Assembly (NCBI GenBank): GCA_016219145.1
Contig: JACRCG010000216.1
Location: 1-15,471, forward strand
Direction of reading: 5' to 3'
Length of the DNA stretch: 15,471 bases
Source of the DNA: Deltaproteobacteria bacterium
Lineage (GTDB): Bacteria > Desulfobacterota > Desulfuromonadia > Geobacterales > Pseudopelobacteraceae
The notes under the pieces are model-generated. The model saw only the letters and a program-made list of their open reading frames with translations, was not told where the DNA came from and did no database searches. The position numbers and the translations under genes were made by a program. This document shows positions 1 through 6,757 of the stretch, in pieces (positions within the stretch are counted from its first letter, which is position 1; each line of letters opens with the position of its first letter).

Positions 1-87
1 GGCGAAAGCGTTAGTTGCGAAGTAGCTCATGTTAATTCCGAAAAGAGTCTTGGAGGAGTTCAGTCTCTACCAAACTTTAAGAAATGA
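1..87 (+). CDS. Possible C-terminal end of a gene cut by the window edge
   Basis: Frame 1 is open from the first base to a TGA at 85-87 (28 codons), while the other two plus-strand frames close within about 25 bases. The peptide has no motif I recognise and no start is visible. An open frame this short is easily expected by chance. If real, it is the tail of a gene entering from the left and convergent with the tRNA, and the hairpin at 121-149 could terminate it too. Confidence 0.2.
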   Translation, partial: GESVSCEVAHVNSEKSLGGVQSLPNFKK

Positions 88-120
88 ACAAAGTATGAAT
101 GTTGATTATTGATAAAATAA

Positions 121-149
121 AGGGACTCACAATTTGCATGTAAGTCCCT
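121..149 (-). terminator. Rho-independent terminator downstream of tRNA-Arg
   Basis: A 7-bp perfect stem (AGGGACT at 121-127 with AGTCCCT at 143-149) encloses a 15-base loop. It starts 10 bases beyond the 3' end of the minus-strand tRNA and is followed on that strand by a T-rich run (positions 120-111). The plus strand also has a T-rich run after the stem, so it could work in both directions. Confidence 0.6.
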
Positions 150-158
150 GAATTTATT

Positions 159-235
159 TGGCGCGCTTGGAGAGATTCGAACTCCCGACCTACGGATTCG
201 TAGTCCGTTGCTCTATCCAGCTGAGCTACAAGCGC
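159..235 (-). tRNA. tRNA-Arg (anticodon ACG)
   Basis: The minus strand folds into a full 77-base cloverleaf. The 7-bp acceptor stem is GCGCTTG (235-229) with CAAGCGC (169-163). The D arm contains AGCTCAGCTGGATAGAGC. The anticodon stem ACGGA/TCCGT carries loop CTACGAA, giving anticodon ACG. The T arm carries GTTCGAATC. The discriminator G is followed by a genomically encoded CCA at 161-159. ACG decodes arginine CGN codons, with A34 normally deaminated to inosine by TadA. It stands alone here with its own terminator. Confidence 0.96.
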
Positions 236-384
236 AAGAACAGAATTTATAACCCACCGTCGAATTATTTTCAACTGTTTTATGCAGAGCAGCGCAATTT
301 CAATCGCAGACTCTCCATTCGCACTACCATTTTCCGTTAATTATCTGCTATGCTGGCTTGGCATCATCAATAAGGATAAGGGCC

Positions 385-693
385 ATGAATCACTTTATAA
401 TTGAAGTCAGCGAAGCGGAAATCAAGAAAGAGCGCGATAAATCGCGCGAACTTCGCCGAAGCCGCTGGTGGCAAAACCGACTGGCCATCGGACGATGTCA
501 CTACTGCGGCGCTGTATTTGCTCCGGAAGAGCTGACCATGGATCATCTGGTTCCGCTTTCAAGAGGCGGAAAGGCATCACGTAACAATGTCGTGCCGGCA
601 TGCAAGGAGTGTAACAACCGCAAGAAGTATCTGCTCCCGATTGAATGGGAGGAGTATCTCAACCAAAGCAGCAGGGAGCCGGACAGTGAGTGA
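385..693 (+). CDS. Small HNH endonuclease
   Basis: Encodes 102 residues with one HNH (beta-beta-alpha metal) nuclease domain covering roughly residues 35-82. Two zinc-type cysteine pairs are visible, C38xxC41 and C73xxC76. The catalytic core is D53-H54 in TMDHLVPLSRGG, with N68 and the final CNNRKK segment. The N-terminal 35 residues are charged and probably helical. The ATG at 385 is chosen because AAGG at 372-375 sits 9 bases upstream; an in-frame TTG at 358 would add nine residues without a better ribosome site. Stand-alone HNH proteins of this size are common in bacterial chromosomes and are usually annotated without a known target. No phage packaging or restriction genes are adjacent. 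It overlaps the next gene by 8 bases, so the two are probably translationally coupled. Confidence 0.85.
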   Translation: MNHFIIEVSEAEIKKERDKSRELRRSRWWQNRLAIGRCHYCGAVFAPEELTMDHLVPLSRGGKASRNNVVPACKECNNRKKYLLPIEWEEYLNQSSREPDSE

Positions 694-1324
694 CTTGAAA
701 AGCAGGTACAAGGTTGTCATCTATGATTGCGACGGAGTGATCCTCGACTCGATCGAATCCAATTACATCTTCTACAACCTGGTGATGGAATATCTTGGAA
801 GGGCGCCGCTGGACAGGAATGATCTGGACGCCAGAAGGGTTTTGCACACCTATTCATTCAACAACGTGATGGAATATTTCTTTGCAGGGGACGACCGGCG
901 CGAAGAGGCCTTCAGATTCGCCAAAACCATTCACTACCGGGACCTGATGCCCTACATGCGAATGGAGGATGGCTTTGTCGCCGCCCTGGACCGCCTCAAG
1001 GGGAACACTGCGCTGGCAATCTGCACCAACCGGGCCACCTCGATGGAGATGATCATTGAGGATTTCGGCCTGACAGGTTACTTTGAATGCGTGATGACCG
1101 CTTCACAGGTGGCCAATCCAAAACCGCATCCGGAACCGCTTCTGAAAGTGCTGGAACATTTCGGGGCCGCGCCGGAAGAGGCCCTGTTCATCGGGGATGG
1201 CGAGGTCGATATGCTGGCAGCCAAAGGGGCGGGAATTCCGTTCATATCCTACAAATCCCACCTGCCGGCCCTGGCCTGCATCCAGCATCATTCAGAAATA
1301 GTACGGCACGTTTTTATGGAATAG
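686..1324 (+). CDS. HAD-superfamily phosphatase (phosphoglycolate phosphatase-like)
   Basis: Encodes 212 residues from a GTG start overlapping the HNH stop; AGGGAG at 673-678 lies 7 bases upstream. All four HAD motifs are visible: motif I DCDGVILDS, with nucleophile D14 and acid/base D16; motif II Thr/Ser in ICTNRATS (T114); motif III lysine in NPKPHPEP (K146); and motif IV GDGEVD (D171, D175). The helical stretch between motifs I and II fits a C1 cap domain, as in Gph/PGP-type enzymes. Such proteins are cytoplasmic Mg2+-dependent phosphomonoesterases; the substrate cannot be read from sequence. Longer upstream extension in this frame would run inside the HNH gene and is not credible. The stop is 13 bases from the convergent isochorismatase-family gene. 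Confidence 0.87.
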   Translation: MSDLKSRYKVVIYDCDGVILDSIESNYIFYNLVMEYLGRAPLDRNDLDARRVLHTYSFNNVMEYFFAGDDRREEAFRFAKTIHYRDLMPYMRMEDGFVAALDRLKGNTALAICTNRATSMEMIIEDFGLTGYFECVMTASQVANPKPHPEPLLKVLEHFGAAPEEALFIGDGEVDMLAAKGAGIPFISYKSHLPALACIQHHSEIVRHVFME

Positions 1325-1337
1325 TCGTCGCATGCCT

Positions 1338-1904
1338 CTATTTAACCAGCTTTGACAACTTCTTGAACTCCTCTGTTCCGGCAACTTTCAAGAGCTGAAA
1401 CACGACCGATTCGGTGCAGGTCGGCACCGCACCCGCCAGTGTCATGATTTCAATTGCTGTAAGCCAGTTCTGCTTGCTGCGGCTCATGACGGCATCCTTG
1501 ACAACATGGACGTTATAACCGGCGTCACACAGATCGATCACGGTTTGAAGAACGCAGACATGGCTCTCCATTCCGGTGATGATAACCTGTGTACGGCCGG
1601 TTTCTTTCAGCTTCTCCACAAACTCGGCCAGCCCGCAGCAGCTGAAAGTCATCTTCTCGTAGCAGGGCGCAGCGCCGGCCTTTTCCTTAAGTTCCGGCAG
1701 AGTTGCACCCAGACCCTTGACATACTGCTCGGTGACCAGCACGGGAATGTCCAGCACTGCGGCGCTCTCTAGCAGGATGCCGATATTTTTTGTCAATTGA
1801 GTCAGCACCTTTTCATCCATGGCCACACACAACCTGCCCTGAACATCGATCACCGCCAGCACGGCCTTGTCCTTCTCCAGAAAGAATCTGTCTCTTATTG
1901 ACAT
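1338..1904 (-). CDS. Isochorismatase-family cysteine hydrolase
   Basis: Encodes 188 residues spanning the whole cysteine-hydrolase fold of the isochorismatase/YcaC/nicotinamidase superfamily. The expected triad is visible: Asp in AVIDVQ (D20), Lys in YEKMTFS (K84) and Cys in GMESHVCV (C117). The hydrophobic context around GMESHVCV is typical of YcaC-type members, whose natural substrates are mostly unknown. It is therefore not evidence for siderophore synthesis, and no ent-type genes are nearby. AAAGGAG (1911-1917) lies 6 bases before the ATG. Its start is only 14 bases after the ntrC stop, so it is likely the last gene of the dusB-ntrB-ntrC transcript. Confidence 0.88.
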   Translation of the reverse strand: MSIRDRFFLEKDKAVLAVIDVQGRLCVAMDEKVLTQLTKNIGILLESAAVLDIPVLVTEQYVKGLGATLPELKEKAGAAPCYEKMTFSCCGLAEFVEKLKETGRTQVIITGMESHVCVLQTVIDLCDAGYNVHVVKDAVMSRSKQNWLTAIEIMTLAGAVPTCTESVVFQLLKVAGTEEFKKLSKLVK

Positions 1905-1918
1905 AGTCAGCTCCTTTG

Positions 1919-3361
1919 TTAATCCCGCTTCATATCGATTCCAAGTTCCGATATTTTTTTGCGCAGGGTATTGCGGTTAATGCCGAGGATATCAGCAGTT
2001 CTGACCTGATTCCAGCGGGTTTTTTCCAGAATGAAGCGGATCAGGGGGCGTTCGACCTGTTCAAGCACAACCGAATATATCTCCCCCTTGTCCAGTTTTT
2101 CCACCCCGTTCATACAGGAACGGAGCTTCGTATCGATCAGCGACTCCAGCGATGCTTCCTGCGAAACTGTCTGCGATTGGACAGTCGACGAAGCCAGTCC
2201 GGCAAAGTCAAGTTCGGTCAGGAGTGGGTCATTGGAGAGTATCACGGCCCGTTTGATGGCATTTTCCAGCTCCCGCACATTGCCGGGCCAGGAGTGCTCT
2301 GTTAGAAGCAACATGGCTGTATCGTTCAGCTGTCTGGCAGGGACCGACATCTCGGCGCAGGTTCTGGAGAGAAAATAATGCGCCAGTTCGGGTATGTCGG
2401 CACGACGTTCACGAAGCGGTACCAGTGTTATCGGCACGACATTCAGACGGTAATACAGATCCTCGCGGAACTCCTTGCGGCGCACCTTCTCGATCAGCGC
2501 CTGATTGGTGGCGGCAACCACGCGCACATCCACGGCAATATTCTGGTTTCCGCCAATACGGGTGACTTCCTGTTCCTGAAGCACCCGCAGTATCTTGGCC
2601 TGCAATTCCAGCGGCATGTCACCGATCTCGTCCAGGAACAGCGTGCCCTGACTGGCCTGCTCGAATTTGCCCAGCTTGCGGTCACTGGCGCCGGTAAAAG
2701 CCCCTTTTTCGGAGCCGAACAACTCGCCCTCAAGCAGATCACGAGGGATTGCAGCACAGTTGATTGCAATAAACGGCTTGCCCAGACGCCCGGAATTGAA
2801 ATGTATGGCGCGAGCTACCAACTCCTTGCCGGTGCCGGATTCGCCCTGAATCAGCACCGTGACATCACTGCCGGCCACTTTGCCGATGGTCTTGTAGACT
2901 TCCTGCATGGCCGGAGAGTTGCCGACGATGTTTTTTTCTACCTGATAGCGATCCTTAAGCTCCTGCTTCAGATTGGTCACCTGTCCCCTGATGTCGCGGG
3001 CCCGGGCAACTTTTTCAATAATTGCGTCAATCACGTCCAGATCAAACGGTTTGGTGATATAGTCATATGCCCCGCGCTTCATGGCTTCGACCGCATTTTT
3101 CATGCTCGCTTCAGCGGTCATGATCACCACCAGCAGGTCGCTTTTCAGCTCGCGAACCTTGTCCAGCAGATCAAGTCCGTTGATACCGGGCATCTTGATA
3201 TCCAGAATAGCCAGGTCATAGCAGTTGTCCTTGATCAACTCCAGCGCCTGTCGGCCGTCCGGGGCCAGATCCACCTCAAAGCCTTTGCGTTTAAGCGCCT
3301 TTGAAAGCACCCAGCGCATGCTCTCTTCGTCATCAGCTACCAGTATTCGTGTCAGCGGCAT
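1919..3361 (-). CDS. ntrC: NtrC-family sigma-54-dependent response regulator
   Basis: Encodes 480 residues with the standard three-domain layout. A receiver domain (about 1-120) has acidic pocket D10/D11, phospho-acceptor D54, T82 and K104. An AAA+ sigma-54 activation domain (about 145-375) has Walker A GESGTGKE (173-180), the sigma-54 contact loop GAFTGA (220-225) and Walker B LFLDEIG (241-247). A C-terminal Fis-type helix-turn-helix ends in DILGINRNTLRKKISELG. Residue numbering of D54/T82/K104 equals that of enterobacterial NtrC. Together with the adjacent PAS kinase bearing an NtrB-type H-box and the upstream dusB (the nifR3-ntrB-ntrC order known from Rhodobacter and relatives), this supports a nitrogen regulator rather than a generic NtrC-like protein. 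The start has GAGGA just upstream. A 92-base gap containing repeats separates it from ntrB. Confidence 0.92.
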   Translation of the reverse strand: MPLTRILVADDEESMRWVLSKALKRKGFEVDLAPDGRQALELIKDNCYDLAILDIKMPGINGLDLLDKVRELKSDLLVVIMTAEASMKNAVEAMKRGAYDYITKPFDLDVIDAIIEKVARARDIRGQVTNLKQELKDRYQVEKNIVGNSPAMQEVYKTIGKVAGSDVTVLIQGESGTGKELVARAIHFNSGRLGKPFIAINCAAIPRDLLEGELFGSEKGAFTGASDRKLGKFEQASQGTLFLDEIGDMPLELQAKILRVLQEQEVTRIGGNQNIAVDVRVVAATNQALIEKVRRKEFREDLYYRLNVVPITLVPLRERRADIPELAHYFLSRTCAEMSVPARQLNDTAMLLLTEHSWPGNVRELENAIKRAVILSNDPLLTELDFAGLASSTVQSQTVSQEASLESLIDTKLRSCMNGVEKLDKGEIYSVVLEQVERPLIRFILEKTRWNQVRTADILGINRNTLRKKISELGIDMKRD

Positions 3362-3382
3362 AAGATCCTCGATTCGTATTTT

Positions 3383-3442
3383 GGTTCAAGGTTGGTGGTT
3401 CAAGGTTCGTGGTTCAAGGCTTTCAACGCTGAACAACGAACC
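3383..3442. repeat. 14-base tandem repeat and hairpin in the ntrB-ntrC gap
   Basis: Two full copies and one partial copy of a 14-base unit beginning GGTTCAAGGTT lie at 3383-3396, 3397-3410 and 3411-3420. Part of this (3404-3416) pairs with 3430-3442 to form a 13-bp stem with one mismatch and a 13-base loop. It lies between the ntrB stop and the ntrC start, and would appear in the joint mRNA as a hairpin. Confidence 0.7.
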
Positions 3443-3453
3443 GGGAACCGCAG

Positions 3454-4584
3454 TTACTGCACCAACGGCAACAGCACCGTAAATTTCGTTCCATGTCCCG
3501 GGTCCGACTCGGCCTTGATCATGCCGCGATGCTCGGAGACAATCTTGTGACAGATGGTCAGCCCCAGACCGGTACCGCCTGACTTGGTGCTGAAAAAGGG
3601 GGTCCAGATATTTTCAAGATCTTCGCGCGGGATGCCGGGGCCGTCATCAGTCACCTCAATCGCAACCATCCGGGAATGCCGTTCCTTCTTCGCCATATAG
3701 TAATCAGAGAGCACTCTGCTTGAAACCGTCAAGCGCCCGCTGTCGGACATCGCATCAATGGCGTTTCGGATCAGGTTCAGAAACAGCCTGGTCAGCATCT
3801 CCTCGTCGGCGATAATCTCCGGGATACTCGGGTCGAAGTTGGAGATGAAAATGATTTCGCGACCTGACACCGACTGCTTCTGCAACAACAGGATATCACC
3901 CATTATCTTATGCAGATTGACCGGAGCGAGCTTGAGGCCGCGCGGCGAAGCCAGCTCCAGCAGTTCGCGAATGATATGGTCGATGCGGTCGGTCTCGCGG
4001 ATCATGACCCTGGTATAATCCAGCAGTTCACTGCCCGGCTCAAACTCCCGCTCCATCAACTGGGCGGCCCCCTTGATGCCCCCCAGCGGGTTCTTGACCT
4101 CATGCGCCAGCCCGGCCGCCAGAGTACCCAGCGTGGAAAGCCGGTCGGCCTGCCGTACCGCCGCCTCCAGCTCGCGGATATAGGTAATATCCTTGATTGT
4201 CAGGATCGCGCCGATATGCTCGCCGCTTCCCAGCACCAGAGGATAGCAGGTCACGGCAACCGGAGTGACTCTTCCGGTCGAACGGACAACAACGTTTTCG
4301 TGGTCCGAAATGGTAATGCCGGTCCGGATGGTCTTGGAGACAATTTCCAGCAGCGTCGTTTCCATTGCAAACAGCTTGGCGAATTCGGCTCCTTGAGCCT
4401 GTTTACGCGAAAAACCGCTGATCTCCTCGGCGGCCGGGTTGCAGAGGGTGATCAAACCGCTGCTGTCAATGACTATAACACCGTCCCCCACGCTGTCTAT
4501 GACAGTGGCGTAGTAATCGTCGCGCTGCTTCTGATGCAGTCCGTTCACGGTTTCAGTCGGCATGGCTGTCTGTTTCGGACACAC
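3454..4584 (-). CDS. ntrB: PAS-domain sensor histidine kinase NtrB
   Basis: Encodes about 376 residues. No membrane segment is present, so it is a cytoplasmic kinase like NtrB/GlnL. A PAS domain spans about 24-135 (GDGVIVIDSSGLI ... AILTIKDIT). The dimerisation/phosphoacceptor region has H-box LAHEVKNPLGGIKGAAQL, with the histidine near residue 161; the NPLGGI(R/K)GAAQL form is characteristic of NtrB. The ATPase domain shows N-box LNLIRNAIDAM, G1 TDDGPGIP, F-box PFFSTK and G2 GGTGLGL. I choose the GTG at 4584 because AAAGGA (4591-4596) lies 6 bases before it. The ATG at 4563 is the alternative and lacks a visible ribosome site. Either start lies inside the 3' end of dusB, implying coupled translation. 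It should phosphorylate the adjacent NtrC. Confidence 0.9.
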   Translation of the reverse strand: MCPKQTAMPTETVNGLHQKQRDDYYATVIDSVGDGVIVIDSSGLITLCNPAAEEISGFSRKQAQGAEFAKLFAMETTLLEIVSKTIRTGITISDHENVVVRSTGRVTPVAVTCYPLVLGSGEHIGAILTIKDITYIRELEAAVRQADRLSTLGTLAAGLAHEVKNPLGGIKGAAQLMEREFEPGSELLDYTRVMIRETDRIDHIIRELLELASPRGLKLAPVNLHKIMGDILLLQKQSVSGREIIFISNFDPSIPEIIADEEMLTRLFLNLIRNAIDAMSDSGRLTVSSRVLSDYYMAKKERHSRMVAIEVTDDGPGIPREDLENIWTPFFSTKSGGTGLGLTICHKIVSEHRGMIKAESDPGHGTKFTVLLPLVQ

Positions 4585-5542
4585 TGCTGATCCTTTCGGC
4601 AAGAGCCACAATATCTGCTTTTGTACGGGCTGAATTGGCGGCGCGGCGAACATCTGAAGCCCCGGCGAAGCCCCTGGCATACCAGCCGATATGCTTTTTC
4701 AGCTCTCTGACCGCCACAGCTTCACCACTTTCCCCAATAAACAGCGACAGATGCCGGATGATGGTATCAGCTCTTTCAGCGACGGATACCGGCGTCATTC
4801 TGCCATGCTCAGCAATCTCCAGCACCTGGCGGAAGATCCAGGGGTTGCCGAGCGCCCCTCGGGCTATCATGATGCCGTCACAGCCGGTCTCAGCCAGCAT
4901 GCGCAGGCAATCACAGCCGTCAAAGAGATCACCGCTACCCAGAACCGGTATGGTAACAGCCGCTTTCAGCGCCTTGATCTGGCTCCAGTCGGCCTGTCCG
5001 GAAAACATCTGGCTGCGGCTGCGCGGATGCAGCGTTACGGCATCGCACCCCTCCGCCTCGGCAATCCGCGCCACCTCAAGAAATACATTGTCGCCGCTAT
5101 GCCAGCCGGAGCGGATCTTGATCGTCAGCGGCAGCGCGGTTGCGGCTCTCACGGCCCGGACGATGGCCGCAATCCTGAGCGGATCCTGCAATAGGGCGCT
5201 GCCGGCTCCCGTGCCGACCACCTTGCGCACCGGGCAACCCATGTTGATATCCAGCAGATCGCCGCAATCCTCCACCATTTTTGCGGCTTCGGCAAGGTCA
5301 ACCGGAGAATCACCGAACAGCTGGATAGCCAGCGGACGATCCTCCGGACAGCTCTTTAAAAGGGCCCGAGTCCTGACACCGTCCCGCACCAGCCCGTTGA
5401 CACTGACCATTTCGGTAAAAGCCAGCGAGGCCCCTTCCCGGCGGCAGAGGAGGCGAAACGGAAGATTTGTTATTCCAGCCAGTGGGGCAAGCACGACGTT
5501 GTGCGCCAGGACAAGGCTGCCGATTTTTAAAGGTTTTAGCAT
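4553..5542 (-). CDS. dusB: tRNA-dihydrouridine synthase DusB
   Basis: Encodes 329 residues, normal for the Dus family. An FMN-binding TIM barrel begins with VVLAPLAGITNLPFR. The catalytic cysteine is in DINMGCPVRKVV (C103). FMN and tRNA contacts are expected in TIKIRSGW and in LHPRSRSQMFSGQADW. The phosphate-binding loop is GSGDLF...GCDGIMIARGALGNPW. A helical C-terminal domain follows. It reduces uridines of tRNA D-loops using NADPH. The ATG at 5542 matches the usual family start; a GTG at 5551 would add three residues, and neither start has a strong ribosome site. It is first in a minus-strand operon with ntrB and ntrC, the classical nifR3-ntrBC arrangement, and is divergent from the tat gene. 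Confidence 0.95.
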   Translation of the reverse strand: MLKPLKIGSLVLAHNVVLAPLAGITNLPFRLLCRREGASLAFTEMVSVNGLVRDGVRTRALLKSCPEDRPLAIQLFGDSPVDLAEAAKMVEDCGDLLDINMGCPVRKVVGTGAGSALLQDPLRIAAIVRAVRAATALPLTIKIRSGWHSGDNVFLEVARIAEAEGCDAVTLHPRSRSQMFSGQADWSQIKALKAAVTIPVLGSGDLFDGCDCLRMLAETGCDGIMIARGALGNPWIFRQVLEIAEHGRMTPVSVAERADTIIRHLSLFIGESGEAVAVRELKKHIGWYARGFAGASDVRRAANSARTKADIVALAERISSVSETDSHAD

Positions 5543-5668
5543 GATACACACGGGCTACGACAGAGGGCAGGAAAGAAACTACCAATAATTCCGAGTTGGA
5601 ATAATGCCTAATTTTTGGGCATAGTAGCACAGGAAGTAAAAATGGCAAGGGCAAAATGGAGATTTTTA

Positions 5669-5697
5669 TTGCCAACCGGATAATTTACGTTTTTAAT
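5669..5697 (+). promoter_or_regulatory. Sigma-70 promoter of the Tat-family gene
   Basis: TTGCCA (5669-5674, 5/6 to the -35 consensus) and TTTAAT (5692-5697, 5/6 to the -10 consensus) are separated by exactly 17 bases. Transcription would start near 5704, giving a ~30-base leader that contains the ribosome site GAGGAG at 5721-5726. Confidence 0.65.
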
Positions 5698-5733
5698 GCT
5701 TGAAAAAGCAAAACAGCGATGAGGAGAAACATC

Positions 5734-6021
5734 ATGTTTGGAATCGGCATGCCGGAAATGATCATCATACTTGTGATAGCCCTGATCGTGATCGGGCCGC
5801 ACAAACTGCCTGAACTGGCCAAGTCACTCGGCAAGGGGCTGGCCGAATTCAAAAAAGCGTCGGAAGACTTCCAGAAAAATGTCCAGGAAGAGGCCCGCAA
5901 AACCGATGAAGAGAAGAAAGAACCTGCGCCTCAAGTCCAGACGGCCCACACCGAGCATGTCACTGCGCCTGCAAAACCGGAAACGCAGCCGTCTGAAAAA
6001 CCGGCTGCCCCACACGCCTGA
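5734..6021 (+). CDS. Twin-arginine translocase TatA/TatB-family subunit
   Basis: Encodes 95 residues. A single N-terminal membrane helix (MIIILVIALIVI, about residues 9-20) follows the family motif MFGIGMPE. A short GPHKLPEL hinge leads to an amphipathic helix SLGKGLAEFKKASEDF. A long charged, then Pro/Ala-rich tail follows. It forms part of the Sec-independent system that exports folded proteins with twin-arginine signals. The Gly-Pro hinge resembles TatB, whereas the FGxGxPE start and LGKGLxEFKKA helix are TatA-like, so I leave the subunit open. No tatC is next to it. The ATG at 5734 is preferred over an in-frame ATG at 5719 because GAGGAG (5721-5726) is 7 bases upstream. Confidence 0.9.
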   Translation: MFGIGMPEMIIILVIALIVIGPHKLPELAKSLGKGLAEFKKASEDFQKNVQEEARKTDEEKKEPAPQVQTAHTEHVTAPAKPETQPSEKPAAPHA

Positions 6022-6083
6022 TTTCCGCGTACGTAACGCTTAATTCGCTTAACCACTTCCGAACCGATTGCAATACTGAAAAA

Positions 6084-6199
6084 GTCCCCTCCCCCCTGGC
6101 GGGGGAGGGTTAGGGTGAGGGGGAGGTTGCCATGATATCAGCTAATCGCAGCTTCACCCACCCCCCGCCCCCCCCTCCCGTCAAGGTAGGGGGAGTCAC
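6084..6199. repeat. Pair of inverted C/G-rich palindromic intergenic repeats
   Basis: Two imperfect copies of a C-run/G-run hairpin element face each other (about 6084-6126 and 6154-6199). Each reads CCCCTCCCCC then GGGGGAGGG-type runs on its own strand. They fill the gap between the convergent tat and hsp20 genes and can form hairpins that may end transcription from both sides. They look like dispersed REP-type elements; a genome-wide search would be needed to show that. Confidence 0.6.
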
Positions 6200-6204
6200 T
6201 TGGC

Positions 6205-6651
6205 CTACTTTACCTTGATACTGATCTGCTTCGGCTTGGTTTCCTCTTTCTTGGGCAGGTTGATCGTCAGTACGCCTTTATCGCAGGTCGCCGATACTTT
6301 TTCCTGATCGATAGTCCCCGGCAGGCTGAAGCTGCGCTGGAAGGTTCCGAAATACCGTTCAATGCGGTGGTAATTCTCTTTTCTTACATCACTGCCATGC
6401 TTGCGCTCCCCTTTTAATATCAGGGTGTTGTCCTCGATATGCACATCAACATCTTTCTGGTCTACATCAGGCAGTTCGGCCTTTATAATGATCGCGTCCT
6501 CGGTTTCGTAGATATCAACCGCCGGCTGCCAAAGCCCTTCCTTTATGTCCTCTCCCGGCAGGTCGTGGTTCCAGGAAAGATTGAGGAGCCGGTTCATCTG
6601 GTCCTGCATGCTGCGCAGTTCTCTTAACGGGTTGTACTTTACAAGTGCCAT
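6205..6651 (-). CDS. Hsp20 family small heat shock protein
   Basis: Encodes 148 residues, typical for bacterial class A small heat shock proteins. A short N-terminal arm starts MALVKYNPLRELRSMQDQMN. The alpha-crystallin domain spans about residues 40-140, opening with WQPAVDIYETEDAIIIKAELP and closing with the conserved GVLTINLPK. The C-terminal tail holds an I-x-I motif (ISI in QISIKVK) that mediates oligomer assembly. These proteins are ATP-independent holdases that bind unfolding proteins in the cytoplasm. A strong ribosome site AGGAGGA (6659-6665) lies 7 bases upstream. No CIRCE inverted repeat is evident upstream; a sigma-70-like promoter is listed separately. Confidence 0.95.
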   Translation of the reverse strand: MALVKYNPLRELRSMQDQMNRLLNLSWNHDLPGEDIKEGLWQPAVDIYETEDAIIIKAELPDVDQKDVDVHIEDNTLILKGERKHGSDVRKENYHRIERYFGTFQRSFSLPGTIDQEKVSATCDKGVLTINLPKKEETKPKQISIKVK

Positions 6652-6702
6652 GGCTTTATCCTCCTGCTTGCATTTATGATTGAGAGCAAGGCCCTCACTT
6701 GA

Positions 6703-6730
6703 AAAATAAGTCGTTTTTTGAAATTGTCAA
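6703..6730 (-). promoter_or_regulatory. Possible promoter of the hsp20 gene
   Basis: On the minus strand a perfect -35 hexamer TTGACA (6730-6725) is followed after 16 bases by TATTTT (6708-6703, 4/6 to the -10 consensus). It is about 50 bases upstream of the hsp20 start. A heat-shock sigma site cannot be excluded, because CTTGAC resembles the sigma-32 -35 element, but no clear CCCCAT-type -10 is seen. Confidence 0.45.
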
Positions 6731-6757
6731 GGCTCGTGGACAACAAAAATCACACTG

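Noticed and set aside
159..235. tRNA-Arg as the attachment site of an integrated element
   Set aside because: No integrase gene and no second copy of the tRNA 3' end appears in the window; the left side is cut off too soon to judge.
2378..3304. 308-codon plus-strand open frame opposite ntrC
   Set aside because: The minus strand carries a complete NtrC with all motifs; the plus-strand product has no recognisable domain and is a codon-bias shadow.
4635..5588. 317-codon plus-strand open frame opposite dusB
   Set aside because: dusB on the minus strand has every family motif; the opposite frame is low complexity and unsupported.
5588..5622. Two small dyads upstream of dusB (ATTCC/GGAAT and ATGCC/GGCAT) as operator sites
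   Set aside because: Arms of five bases are too short to support an operator without a known binding protein or conservation.
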